51,048 bases of DNA from Lentisphaerota bacterium (GTDB lineage Bacteria; Verrucomicrobiota; Kiritimatiellia; RFP12; UBA3636), in NCBI GenBank assembly GCA_022837245.1, contig JALHHX010000002.1:1-51048 (forward strand), read 5' to 3'. Position 1 is the stretch's first letter. Every line of letters begins with the position of its first letter. Below the pieces are notes generated by a model. It was not told the origin of the DNA, did not search any database, and was given only the letters and a program-made list of their open reading frames with translations. Positions 26,454 to 35,281 of the stretch are shown one piece after another. The translations under genes and the position numbers were made by a program.

Positions 26454-26483
26454 TTGACATTAGAGGTTCGTTTAATGTACATT
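26454..26483 (+). promoter_or_regulatory. Candidate feoAB promoter with palindrome
   Basis: Consensus TTGACA at 26454-26459. A perfect 10-bp palindrome AATGTACATT at 26474-26483 covers the expected -10 region (TACATT at 26478-26483, 18-bp spacer). It could be a metal-responsive operator (Fur- or DtxR-like), though it does not match a textbook Fur box. Confidence 0.4.
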
Positions 26484-26538
26484 TTGCATCCATCGGAAAA
26501 GTTAGACTCTTATAACAAAATATAGCGCGGAGGGGAAA

Positions 26539-26772
26539 ATGAATCTCAAGAACATGTCAAAAGGGATGGAGGCGATAATCACCGGCTATGGCGAGGGCGA
26601 TGCGGCGTACCGCGCGAAGCTGCTCGCCCTCGGACTGACACGTGGAGTCAAAATCCGTCTAGTCAACCGCGCCACACTCGGGGATCCAGTTGAGATCGAG
26701 TTGCGCGGATTCCACCTTTCGCTGCGTGGCAGCGAGGCTGAAGTCGTCAACGTGCGCGAAATAGCTGGTTGA
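26539..26772 (+). CDS. feoA: Ferrous iron transport protein FeoA
   Basis: A 77-residue SH3-like cytosolic partner of FeoB. Features are the N-terminal GMEAIITGYGEGD, then YRAKLLALGLTRGVKIRLVNRATLGDPVEIEL and the terminal GFHLSLRGSEAEVVNV, all typical of FeoA. GCGGAGGGG precedes the ATG. FeoB starts 34 bp downstream, so the two form a feoAB operon with no feoC seen. Confidence 0.94.
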   Translation: MNLKNMSKGMEAIITGYGEGDAAYRAKLLALGLTRGVKIRLVNRATLGDPVEIELRGFHLSLRGSEAEVVNVREIAG

Positions 26773-26806
26773 ACGGCATTTCGAACTTATTTGCAGGAGG
26801 TCCGAA

Positions 26807-29071
26807 ATGTCCGGCAAACCACTAACACTCGCCCTCGTGGGAAATCCCAATTCGGGGAAAACGACGGTTTTCAACGCTCTGACCGGTTCGCGCCAGCGCA
26901 TAGGGAACTGGCCAGGCGTCACAGTCGAGCGCAAAGAGGGCTTTTTCGCGGTTGACGGGCGCGAGGCGCGCGTTGTCGATCTACCCGGGATTTATTCGCT
27001 CACGGCGGTGAGCGAGGACGAGCGCGTCTCGGTTGAATACGTGCTAGGAGGGGAGGCCGATCTTTTCGTAAACGTCATAGACGGCACAAATATCGAGCGC
27101 AACCTCTATCTCACGCTTCTGCTTTCGGAGTTGCGCGTGCCAATGGTTCATGTGGTTACGATGATGGACATCGTGGATGGTCGCGGGACCAAAATCGACT
27201 TCGTTCATCTGGGGGAGCATCTAGGCTGCCCGATCATCGGCATAAACGCGTCGGACAAAAGTGACGTCAAGGAGCTCGTTTCCGTGATAGCTGACGCGGC
27301 GGAACATCCCCATCTTCCGGTGGTCAATATCGAATATCCGAATGAGGTTGAGGACGAGGTCAATGCACTGTTGCCGCATTGCGATCCCGTATGCGCCGCT
27401 TTCGGTGCCAATGCGCGCTGGGTTGCGCTGAAGCTGCTGGAGGGCGACCCGAAAATATGCGGCAAGGCTGAAGAGCTGGGCGCGGTGGATGCATCTACGC
27501 TTGAGGCAGCGCGCGCACGCATACGCAAAGTCCTGAACGAATTCCCCGACGAGGCTCTCGCCGACGCTAGGTACGGTGTCATTCAGGGCCTCTGCCGCGA
27601 TGTGGTCAAGACGGGGGCGGGGAAGGAGCATTTAACGCAGCGCGTCGACAGACTCGTCCTCAACCGCTGGCTCGGCATCCCGTTTTTCTTCCTTGTGATG
27701 TTGTGTGTCTTCTCGGTTACTCAGGTTGTAGGAGGTTCGTTCATAGATTTCTTCGGCCTTCTCGGCAAGACTCTTTTCGTGGACGGTCCGGCGTATCTCA
27801 TGGAGAAGTCAGGGGTGCCTGAGTTCCTCGTTGCGATCGTGGCGGGCGGCCTTGGGGCGGGTTTGCAGGCGATGGCGACGTTCATTCCCCCGATTTTTCT
27901 CATGTTCTTCTGCCTTTCATTGCTTGAGGATTCCGGCTACATGGCGCGGGCGGCGTTTGTAATGGATCGATTCATGCGCTGGTTGGGCCTGCCCGGCAAA
28001 TCGTTCGTGCCGCTGCTTGTCGGCTTCGGCTGCTCAGTGCCGGCGATTCTGGCGACACGCACGCTTGAGAGCAAGCGAGATCGGTTCCTCACAATATTCA
28101 TGACGCCGTTCATGTCGTGTGGCGCCAAGCTGCCTGTTTACGTTGTTTTCGGCGCTGCCTTTTTCGCCGGCAGCCCGGGACTGCTCGTCTTCCTCCTCTA
28201 CGCCTCCGGTATTGTGCTGGCCGTGTTAACAGGTCTGCTGCTTATGCACACGATTTTCAAGGGAAATCCGTCGCACTTCATCATGGAGCTCCCACCATAC
28301 CGTATGCCGCGCATCAAGCACATAGGGCTGCATTCAATGGACCGAATGAAGAGTTTCATAGTCCGAGCCGGCAAGGTCATAGTGCCGATGGTGCTGCTGC
28401 TGGGTGTCCTGAATACGGTCGGCAAGGACGGCTCGATCGGCAACGAAAACACGGATAACTCAATCCTCACTTCCGTCGGGACGGCAATCACGCCCGTGTT
28501 CGCGCCCATGGGAGTCGAGCCCGACAACTGGCCGGCTTCCGTCGCCATATTTACCGGCCTCTTCGCCAAAGAGGCCGTCGTCGGCACGCTTACCAGCATT
28601 TACGGACAGAACAAGGGCTTTGTTAATAATGCCGGCGGCGAGGAAAAGACATCGTACACCCTGTTGGGCGGCTTGCGGGATGCCTTCGCCTCGCTTCCGC
28701 TTGCAGGACGTTTTTTCCATAGCTCTTCAGACGACTCTGCTGATGAATGGGAAGCCGATGACATGCTCTTCGAGGAAATGCGGCGCCATTTTCCAAAAGG
28801 GCGGAACCAAGTCTTCGCATACCTGCTTTTTATTCTGCTGTATGTCCCCTGCATCGCGGCGATGGGAGCGGCGTTCCAAGCCCTTGGTGGACTGTATGGA
28901 ACCGTGCTCGCGGTCTACCTGACCGTGCTCGGATGGTCCGTCGCGACGATATACTACCAGATCACGCTGGGAGGCGGCATGCTATGGGTTGGCGTCGCCT
29001 GCGGCCTGCTTGTCGCAATGGCAGCAGGCTTCGCCGTAATGGGTCGCCGCCGTAAAATCCCGCTAGCTTAG
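26807..29071 (+). CDS. feoB: Ferrous iron transporter FeoB
   Basis: Inner-membrane Fe2+ permease with an N-terminal G domain, 754 residues. G1 is GNPNSGKTT, switch I NWPGVTVERKEG and G3 DLPGIYSL. G4 reads TMMD where FeoB usually has NMxD, so the guanine-specificity Asn is replaced. The membrane part carries the two Gate motifs, including FVPLLVGFGCSVPAIL with its conserved Cys and SCGAKLPVYVVF, and an internal FAKEAVVGTL segment. An acidic loop (SSDDSADEWEADD) separates late helices. AGGAGG lies before the ATG. The stop overlaps the convergent oxidoreductase gene by 4 bp. Confidence 0.95.
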   Translation: MSGKPLTLALVGNPNSGKTTVFNALTGSRQRIGNWPGVTVERKEGFFAVDGREARVVDLPGIYSLTAVSEDERVSVEYVLGGEADLFVNVIDGTNIERNLYLTLLLSELRVPMVHVVTMMDIVDGRGTKIDFVHLGEHLGCPIIGINASDKSDVKELVSVIADAAEHPHLPVVNIEYPNEVEDEVNALLPHCDPVCAAFGANARWVALKLLEGDPKICGKAEELGAVDASTLEAARARIRKVLNEFPDEALADARYGVIQGLCRDVVKTGAGKEHLTQRVDRLVLNRWLGIPFFFLVMLCVFSVTQVVGGSFIDFFGLLGKTLFVDGPAYLMEKSGVPEFLVAIVAGGLGAGLQAMATFIPPIFLMFFCLSLLEDSGYMARAAFVMDRFMRWLGLPGKSFVPLLVGFGCSVPAILATRTLESKRDRFLTIFMTPFMSCGAKLPVYVVFGAAFFAGSPGLLVFLLYASGIVLAVLTGLLLMHTIFKGNPSHFIMELPPYRMPRIKHIGLHSMDRMKSFIVRAGKVIVPMVLLLGVLNTVGKDGSIGNENTDNSILTSVGTAITPVFAPMGVEPDNWPASVAIFTGLFAKEAVVGTLTSIYGQNKGFVNNAGGEEKTSYTLLGGLRDAFASLPLAGRFFHSSSDDSADEWEADDMLFEEMRRHFPKGRNQVFAYLLFILLYVPCIAAMGAAFQALGGLYGTVLAVYLTVLGWSVATIYYQITLGGGMLWVGVACGLLVAMAAGFAVMGRRRKIPLA

Positions 29072-30057
29072 CAGGCTGCCCAAGTCCCTGTTTTTGCCGA
29101 TTTATATGCGGCTTCCATTATCTTGACGGCATCGCGCGAGGCTTCGAGATCTGCGTCCAAATCCGCCTTGGGGATTTTGCCTTTCACCACCGCGATCAGG
29201 CGTTCGACCTGTTTGGGTTTTTCGTCTAGAAGCGCGACCGGTTCCGCCGGGAAGCCCGGGCCGCCGATTTTGAGGCCGTCGCTGTTCCATATGCTCTTCT
29301 TTGAGCCTATGATCTCCAGACCGCCATGTCCGCCGGTGAAAATCCATCCAGCCTCGACGCGGCCGATCACCCCTGATTTGAATTGCATCACGATCAGGCC
29401 ATAGTCGTCCACATCCGCGTAAATGCCAGACAAGTTGCGAATGTCCGCCCATACCTTTTCTACCGGTCCCCCGAGGTGCCGCAGGAACTGTACAGCATGC
29501 GTGCCCATGTCGAGCAATGCTCCACCACCGGAGAGTTTCGGGTCGGTGAACCATGCGAGCTCGGGGCTGTCGAACCATCTGCCGTATGCGGCATTGTGGG
29601 CGTTGCGGAAATTGATGTGCGTGACTTTCCCAAGCGCGTCCTCCGAGAGAAGGTTGCGGACCGCTCCTCCCATGCCGGAAAACGGCAGGTGGTAGCCACA
29701 CACGACGGGCGTGTTGTGCTTTTGCGCCAATTTGACGATCTCATCGGCCTCTTCCGACTTCGTGGCAAGTGGCTTCTCGCACATGATAGGTTTGCCAGAG
29801 GGGATAAGTTTTTTAAGGAGTGGGAGGTGACGAGTGTTCTCGGCGCAAACAACGAACGCATCTACTTCGGGGTCAGCAGCGGCCTTGCCGAGATCCGGCT
29901 CGAACCTGCATTTAAAGTCGCCCGCGTATTTGGTGCCTCGATCGCTATTCTCGTCCCAAATCAAAAGTGGGGCGCCCCCGGAAGTCGATTTCGCGATTAT
30001 ATCGCAATAATGGCGGCTGTGTATGTGTGCTACTGAAATAACGGCGATTTTTGGCAT
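29068..30057 (-). CDS. Gfo/Idh/MocA-family oxidoreductase
   Basis: NAD(P)-dependent dehydrogenase of about 329 residues, usually acting on sugars or inositol. The N-terminal Rossmann domain begins KIAVISVAHIHSRHY, with an unusual loop lacking GxGxxG. VVCAENTRHLPL and the catalytic-site motif MCEKPLATKSEEAD follow, then the C-terminal domain with YHLPFSGMGGAVRN and GGGALLDMGTHAVQFLRHLGG. The ATG at 30057 is preferred over an upstream in-frame ATG (30102), because the conserved strand starts immediately after it and a purine stretch AGGG precedes it. Its substrate cannot be told from sequence. It stands alone under its own promoter and ends 4 bp inside feoB, convergently. Confidence 0.87.
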   Translation of the reverse strand: MPKIAVISVAHIHSRHYCDIIAKSTSGGAPLLIWDENSDRGTKYAGDFKCRFEPDLGKAAADPEVDAFVVCAENTRHLPLLKKLIPSGKPIMCEKPLATKSEEADEIVKLAQKHNTPVVCGYHLPFSGMGGAVRNLLSEDALGKVTHINFRNAHNAAYGRWFDSPELAWFTDPKLSGGGALLDMGTHAVQFLRHLGGPVEKVWADIRNLSGIYADVDDYGLIVMQFKSGVIGRVEAGWIFTGGHGGLEIIGSKKSIWNSDGLKIGGPGFPAEPVALLDEKPKQVERLIAVVKGKIPKADLDADLEASRDAVKIMEAAYKSAKTGTWAAC

Positions 30058-30142
30058 CTCTATTACCCTATTGTTCGTTTGTGAAGTCCCTGTGTCGTTC
30101 ATTTTGACGCAACCTGTGCGCTTGTGAACTGTTTTGACGCCT

Positions 30143-30172
30143 ATTCTAGTGCCGCAGCCTTGAATAAGTCAA
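30143..30172 (-). promoter_or_regulatory. Sigma70-type promoter of the Gfo/Idh/MocA gene
   Basis: On the minus strand, TTGACT (plus 30167-30172) and TAGAAT (plus 30143-30148) with an 18-bp spacer. The leader to the ATG at 30057 would be about 80 nt. Confidence 0.62.
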
Positions 30173-30203
30173 GTTGTTGGATTTACTAGCCTCTGCCGCC
30201 GTT

Positions 30204-30286
30204 GCGTGGCAAGAGCCACGCATCCATCGAACGTTGGCGAACGCATCGGAGTTAATTCACGCGGCTGTTAAGCGCGTGGCAAGAGC
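30204..30286. repeat. Hairpin and CATCGGAG-family repeat, copy 2
   Basis: Perfect hairpin GCGTGGC, AAGA, GCCACGC (30204-30221), then CGAACGTTGGCGAACGCATC and GGAGTT (30228-30250), a shorter relative of the repeats at 14797 and 39970. A second GCGTGGCAAGAGC lies at 30274-30286. Apart from the promoter above, the rest of the gap (30058-30509) holds A- and T-rich tracts around 30335-30385 and no convincing gene. Confidence 0.6.
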
Positions 30287-30509
30287 AAATCTGCCTCACG
30301 GCCGATGGAGTGTTCGGAACTTGGAGCGCGGGTTAAAAAAGCAGGTGAAAAAAGCATTAAAAAAGCGTTGATTTTTTGGCGCGGTAAATGCATCATGTTG
30401 CGCTGTTTCCCGTGTTGCCGCCTGACTCCCGAACGGGGGGGCGGGCAAGTGGCATAACGACCCATTCACAATAGCCGATTTAACCGGCTGAAACGGCAGG
30501 TGACCCATA

Positions 30510-31964
30510 TTGAATAAGCTCTCGCAGCAGAATACCCCCATTCACAAAGCATTGGAAGAACAGAGAATCAACCGGTTGGCGCACTTCGACGTGCCAGGTC
30601 ACAAATGCGGCCGAGGAAACAAGGCGCTGACGGAATTCCTGGGTGAGACTGCGATGAGCCTGGACGTGAACTCGATGAAGCCGCTCGACAACCTCGGCCA
30701 TCCTGTTTCCGTCATCAAGGATGCGCAGAAACTGGCGGCGGAGGCTTTCGGAGCCGACGAGTCGTTTTTCATGGTGAACGGCGCCACTGCCGGCGTGCAG
30801 GCGATGATCATGTCAACTTGCAACACGGGCGACAAGGTGATCATGCCGCGCAACGTCCACCGTAGCGCAATCAACGCGCTCGTGGTGTGTGGCGCTCTTC
30901 CAGTCTACGTTAATCCCGGAACAAACAAGGAACTGGGAATCCCGCTTGGGATGCCAACGGCGGCCGTCAAAAAAGCGATCGGGGCGAACCCCGACGCCAA
31001 GGCCATTCTGGTTAACAATCCGACGTATTACGGCATCTGCTCAAATATGCGGGAGATCGTGAAATTGGCACACGATAACAACATGTTGGTGCTTGCCGAT
31101 GAGGCGCATGGCACGCATTTTTATTTCCACGACAAGCTGCCGATTTCCGCGATGGAGGCCGGCGCGGATATGGCGGCCGTCAGCATGCACAAGACCGGGG
31201 GCTCGCTGACTCAAAGTTCCATCCTGCTAGCCCGACACACGGTCAACGCCGACTATGTACGCCAGGTTATAAACCTCACGCAGACAACTTCCGCTTCGTA
31301 TCTGCTACTTTCGTCTCTAGACATCTCCCGCAAAAACCTGTGTTTGAACGGTTACGCGATGTATTCAAAGACGATTGATTTCGCCGACTACGCCCGTGAT
31401 GAGATCAACAGCCTCGGTGGTTACTACGCCTTCGGCGCGGAACTGGTCGATGGTGACGCCGTATATGGTTTCGACACCACAAAGCTCTCTGTACACACCC
31501 GCAACATAGGTCTCGCCGGCATCGAGGTGTATGATCTTCTGCGCGACGACTACGGCATACAAATCGAGTTCGGCGATATCGGCAACGTCCTTGCTATTAT
31601 CTCTGCGGGTGACCGCACGATGGAGATTGAAAGGCTGATCTCGGCGTTTGCTGAAATCAAGCGTCTCCATGAAAAGGACAAAGCCGGGCTCTTCGACCAC
31701 GAGTACATCGACCCTCAGATCGCGATGGCGCCGAAGGACGCGTTCTATTCCAAGAAACGTTCCATGCCTATAAGAAACAGCGTCGGTCAGATAAGCGGCG
31801 AGTTCGTTATGAGCTATCCTCCCGGGATTCCAATTCTCGCGCCAGGGGAGCGTATCACGACGGACATCATGGAGCATATTCTCTATGCAAAAGAGAAGGG
31901 ATGCTTTATGACGGGCACGCAGGACATGAACGTGGAAAACATCAACGTCGTAGCCGGCGCGTAG
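30510..31964 (+). CDS. speA: Arginine decarboxylase (fold-type I, Orn/Lys/Arg decarboxylase family)
   Basis: PLP enzyme predicted to convert arginine to agmatine, the first step of polyamine synthesis. 484 residues, the short form found in Bacillus-like SpeA. Motifs: HFDVPGHKCGRG, FFMVNGATAGVQAMI, NNPTYYGI, VLADEAHGTHF, and the PLP Lys228 in SMHKTGGSLTQSS. The family also acts on lysine or ornithine; arginine is inferred from the agmatinase gene in the same operon. The start is TTG at 30510, supported by AGGTGA 6 nt upstream; no nearer ATG exists. It is the first of four tightly packed genes (spacing to speE 44 bp). Confidence 0.9.
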   Translation: MNKLSQQNTPIHKALEEQRINRLAHFDVPGHKCGRGNKALTEFLGETAMSLDVNSMKPLDNLGHPVSVIKDAQKLAAEAFGADESFFMVNGATAGVQAMIMSTCNTGDKVIMPRNVHRSAINALVVCGALPVYVNPGTNKELGIPLGMPTAAVKKAIGANPDAKAILVNNPTYYGICSNMREIVKLAHDNNMLVLADEAHGTHFYFHDKLPISAMEAGADMAAVSMHKTGGSLTQSSILLARHTVNADYVRQVINLTQTTSASYLLLSSLDISRKNLCLNGYAMYSKTIDFADYARDEINSLGGYYAFGAELVDGDAVYGFDTTKLSVHTRNIGLAGIEVYDLLRDDYGIQIEFGDIGNVLAIISAGDRTMEIERLISAFAEIKRLHEKDKAGLFDHEYIDPQIAMAPKDAFYSKKRSMPIRNSVGQISGEFVMSYPPGIPILAPGERITTDIMEHILYAKEKGCFMTGTQDMNVENINVVAGA

Positions 31965-32008
31965 GCGCCTGCGACTGCAGAAACATCTTTCGACAGGAGG
32001 CGGATAAA

Positions 32009-32866
32009 ATGGAATTGTGGTACACGGACCAGCACACCAAGGACGTGCGTTTTTCTATGAAGTCGAAGCGGCAGCTCGCGAGCCATCAGAGCGAGATCCA
32101 GCGCATCGACATTCTTGAGACTTACGAATATGGGCGTATTCTCGTGCTTGATGGCGAACTGATGATCACGGAAAAGGACGAGTTCATCTACCACGAGATG
32201 ATCACGCACGTGCCCATGGCCGTGCACCCGAACGTGAAGAACGTACTCGTCATCGGCGCCGGCGATGGGGGTACTATACGCGAACTCACCAAGTATTCCA
32301 CGATCGAGAGCATCGACATGGTGGAAGTGGATAAGGACGTCGTCACCCTTTGCATGGTCCACATGCCGTTCACGGCCTGCAAGCTCCAGGATCCTCGCGT
32401 CCACATGTACTTTGAGGAAGGCCTTAGATTTGTACGCACTAAGAAGAACGAGTACGACTTGATAATTGTCGATTGCGCCGACCCTTACGGCCCGTCAGAA
32501 GGACTCTTCACCCGCGAATTCTATGGCACCTGCTTCAAGGCGCTGCATGATGACGGAATACTCATCAACCAGCACGAAAGCCCCTTCTACAACTCGCATT
32601 CTTTGACCGTGCAGAAGGCACACAAACAAATCGCCATGACCTTCCCGCTGAGCATGGTCTATCAGTGCCACATACCGTCATATCCATCGGGGCACTGGCT
32701 TTTCGGCTTCGCTTCGAAGAAATACCATCCTCTTGAAGACCTGAAGGCCAAAGCATGGAACGCGCTGGAAATCCGCGCGAGATATTACAACACTGATTTG
32801 CACGAAGGCAGCTTCTACCTGCCAACATACGTCAAGGAACTTCTGGGTTACTCGAGCAATGGATAG
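32009..32866 (+). CDS. speE: Spermidine synthase-type aminopropyltransferase
   Basis: Transfers aminopropyl from decarboxylated S-adenosylmethionine to putrescine. 285 residues. The N-terminal beta domain ends LVLDGELMITEKDEF with YHEMITHVP. Then the Rossmann-like methyltransferase fold with VLVIGAGDGGTIREL, the acidic VEVDKDV, and IVDCADPYGPSEGLFTREFY, which holds the catalytic Asp of SpeE enzymes. The ATG at 32009 is set by a perfect AGGAGG at 31995-32000; the open frame upstream (from 31901) is a shadow inside speA. The last 8 bp overlap speB. No speD (SAM decarboxylase) is in the window, so the aminopropyl donor supply is unproven. Confidence 0.93.
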   Translation: MELWYTDQHTKDVRFSMKSKRQLASHQSEIQRIDILETYEYGRILVLDGELMITEKDEFIYHEMITHVPMAVHPNVKNVLVIGAGDGGTIRELTKYSTIESIDMVEVDKDVVTLCMVHMPFTACKLQDPRVHMYFEEGLRFVRTKKNEYDLIIVDCADPYGPSEGLFTREFYGTCFKALHDDGILINQHESPFYNSHSLTVQKAHKQIAMTFPLSMVYQCHIPSYPSGHWLFGFASKKYHPLEDLKAKAWNALEIRARYYNTDLHEGSFYLPTYVKELLGYSSNG

Positions 32867-33722
32867 AAACGTCCACACATTCATCGGCTGCGACAAGGAG
32901 TATTCGGAAAGCAACATCGTCATTTTCGGAGCTCCCTTCGACAGTACCACGTCGTATCGCCCCGGCACTCGTTTCGCCAGCGCCGCGATGCGCTCCGAAA
33001 GCTTCGGCATCGAGACGTACAGCCCATACCTTGACCTTGATTTAGTCTCCGACGCGCGAGTCTTCGATGGGGGAGATCTCGAGTTGCCATTCGGCTCGCC
33101 CGAGGCAGCTCTTGGCATGATCCAGGATTTCACGGAGGAAATTTTGGCTGACGGGAAATTCCCAGTCATGATCGGTGGAGAGCACCTCATGACCCTAGCT
33201 GCGGTACGCGCAGTGGCCGCACGCTATTCCAACCTGCACATCATCCATTTCGACGCCCATGCCGATTTGCGCGACGACTATCTCGGCGTTAAACTCTCGC
33301 ACGCCTGCGTCATACGACGCTGCCACGAAATATTGGGCGATGACCGCATCTTCCAGTTCGGGATTCGTAGCGGCGACCGCTCAGAATTTGCCTGGGCAGA
33401 CGAAGGTCACGTGACGATGCGCAAGTTTGATTTGAGAACACTGCCGGAGGTGGCGGAAAAGCTAGCAGACCCACCCATATATGTGACGGTGGATCTCGAC
33501 GTGCTAGATCCGTCGCAATTTCCCGGCACTGGCACGCCAGAGGCGGGCGGCGTCACATTCACCGAGTTGCGCGAGGCGCTCAAAATCGCTCTCGGGCGAA
33601 ATGTGGTGGCTATGGATATGAATGAACTCTCGCCGGCGCTCGACCATTCTGGCGCGTCGACGGCTCTTGCATGTAAACTAATGCGCGAAGCGCTTCTTAT
33701 GATCGGAGGAAAATACAAATGA
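32859..33722 (+). CDS. speB: Agmatinase (ureohydrolase family)
   Basis: Mn-dependent hydrolysis of agmatine to putrescine and urea. 287 residues. The binuclear metal ligands are visible: His109 in GGEH, Asp132, His134 and Asp136 in FDAHADLRDD, Asp212 and Asp214 in VDLDVLDPS. The substrate loop PGTGTPEAGG and the late DMNELSPALDHSG are typical of agmatinases. It overlaps speE by 8 bp and the next gene by 4 bp (ATGA), strong evidence of a polyamine operon following arginine decarboxylase. Arginase or guanidinobutyrase are formal alternatives. Confidence 0.94.
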   Translation: MDRNVHTFIGCDKEYSESNIVIFGAPFDSTTSYRPGTRFASAAMRSESFGIETYSPYLDLDLVSDARVFDGGDLELPFGSPEAALGMIQDFTEEILADGKFPVMIGGEHLMTLAAVRAVAARYSNLHIIHFDAHADLRDDYLGVKLSHACVIRRCHEILGDDRIFQFGIRSGDRSEFAWADEGHVTMRKFDLRTLPEVAEKLADPPIYVTVDLDVLDPSQFPGTGTPEAGGVTFTELREALKIALGRNVVAMDMNELSPALDHSGASTALACKLMREALLMIGGKYK

Positions 33723-34921
33723 GCAAAAAAACTTTGATAATTGGCGCCGGCGGCGTAGCAAGCGTGGTCGTGCACAAGTGCTGTCAGAACCACGGGGTCT
33801 TCCCTGATATCTGCATCGCCAGCCGGACAAAGTCCAAGTGCGACGCGTTCAAAGAAAAGCTGGACGGCGGCAAAACCAAGATATCCACGGCGAAGGTAGA
33901 TGCTGATAACGTGAACGAGATCGTAGCGCTTATCAAAGACTACAAGCCGGATCTTGTTATGAATATCGCGTTGCCTTATCAGGATCTTACGATCATGGAT
34001 GCCTGTCTTGCAACAGGTGTGGACTATCTCGATACTGCCAACTATGAGCCAAAGGATACAGCAAAGTTCGAGTACAAGTGGCAGTGGGAATATCGCGACC
34101 GCTTCGAGAAAGCAGGAATCATGGCGCTGCTCGGCTGCGGCTTCGACCCGGGCGTCACTGGCGTTTACTCGGCGCATGCGCAGAAACATCATTTCGACGA
34201 AATCGATACCATTGATATCCTCGACTGCAACGGCGGTGACCACGGCTATCCTTTTGCTACGAACTTCAACCCGGAGATAAACATCCGCGAAGTGTCTGCC
34301 AAGGGCAGCTACTGGGAGAAAGGCCGCTGGGTGCATACCGAGCCGATGGAAATCAAGCGCGAGTACGACTTCGACGGCGTGGGCAAAAAGGACATGTATC
34401 TGCTTCACCATGAAGAAATCGAATCTCTTGCTCTTAATATCAAAGGGGTCAAGCGCATACGATTTTTCATGACATTCGGTCAGAGCTACCTGACCCACCT
34501 CAAATGTCTTGTAAATGTGGGAATGACTTCGATCGAGCCGATAGACTTCAAGGGGCATAAAATAATACCTTTGGAGTTCTTGACAGCCGTGTTGCCCGAT
34601 CCTGCATCGCTAGGTCCTCGCACCAAGGGCAAGACGAACATTGGGTGCATCTTTACAGGCAGGAAAAACGGCAAGCCTGTAAACTACCACGTTTACAATA
34701 TTTGCGATCATCAGGAATGCTACAAGGAAGTTGGCTCGCAAGCCATCTCCTACACAACTGGCGTTCCTGCTATGATCGGCGGCATGATGATGCTGACCGG
34801 CAAATGGAAAAAGCCAGGCGTGTACAATGTCGAGGAGTTTGATCCAGATCCTTTCATGGACGCCCTCAACAAATGGGGTCTGCCTTGGCAGGATACCTTT
34901 GAGCCTGTGCTCGTTGATTGA
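33719..34921 (+). CDS. Carboxynorspermidine/carboxyspermidine dehydrogenase (saccharopine dehydrogenase family)
   Basis: Predicted to condense a diamine with aspartate semialdehyde and reduce the imine (NADPH) to carboxyspermidine or carboxynorspermidine. 400 residues, the usual length of CASDH/CANSDH. The Rossmann N-terminus is LIIGAGGVASVVVHKC, then NIALPYQDLTIMDACLATGV, YLDTANYEP, ALLGCGFDPGVTGVYSAH and DCNGGDHGYPFATNF, all typical of this branch rather than lysine-biosynthesis saccharopine enzymes. It begins inside the speB stop (ATGA). The partner decarboxylase (nspC/CASDC) that normally lies next to it is not in the window. Confidence 0.9.
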   Translation: MSKKTLIIGAGGVASVVVHKCCQNHGVFPDICIASRTKSKCDAFKEKLDGGKTKISTAKVDADNVNEIVALIKDYKPDLVMNIALPYQDLTIMDACLATGVDYLDTANYEPKDTAKFEYKWQWEYRDRFEKAGIMALLGCGFDPGVTGVYSAHAQKHHFDEIDTIDILDCNGGDHGYPFATNFNPEINIREVSAKGSYWEKGRWVHTEPMEIKREYDFDGVGKKDMYLLHHEEIESLALNIKGVKRIRFFMTFGQSYLTHLKCLVNVGMTSIEPIDFKGHKIIPLEFLTAVLPDPASLGPRTKGKTNIGCIFTGRKNGKPVNYHVYNICDHQECYKEVGSQAISYTTGVPAMIGGMMMLTGKWKKPGVYNVEEFDPDPFMDALNKWGLPWQDTFEPVLVD

Positions 34922-35266
34922 TCCTCAGAGTGCTTCAGAAGCACCCTGACGCGGAGACCGGATTGGGACGCCTTGAGCGCCTAGTTATGTCTGCTGTGCG
35001 CAATGGATGTGAAACTCCTATGGAGATATTCTAGTTCGCCGCTTCCGCCGACACCCCTCCTCAGTTTTGGGGAGACTCAACATTGTGGGCAAAGATAAAC
35101 GGACTTGACTCACACAATCCACCACTCCTGAAAATTGAAGGCCCGGCGAAAATGCTTCCGCAGTGGGAAAGCCAACTTTCCCTTGAAGATTTTCAGATTT
35201 TCGAATTTTAACTTAGCGTAAATCCCGCCGGCGAATTTAGAGCGCGGCGGATCTAGCGGCTGAGTT
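34922..35266. other. Intergenic stretch, no gene seen
   Basis: Contains a hairpin just after the polyamine operon (GTGCTT, CAG, AAGCAC, near 34930-34945) without a T-run, and a lone TTGACT near 35104. I see no gene, RNA or repeat family here. Confidence 0.4.
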
Positions 35267-35281
35267 GTGGTAGGGCTGTTG

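Noticed and set aside
30174..30371. Small open frame ending in a Lys-rich tail
   Set aside because: It starts within hairpin and repeat sequence; the Lys tail comes from A-rich tracts, and no ribosome-binding site is visible.
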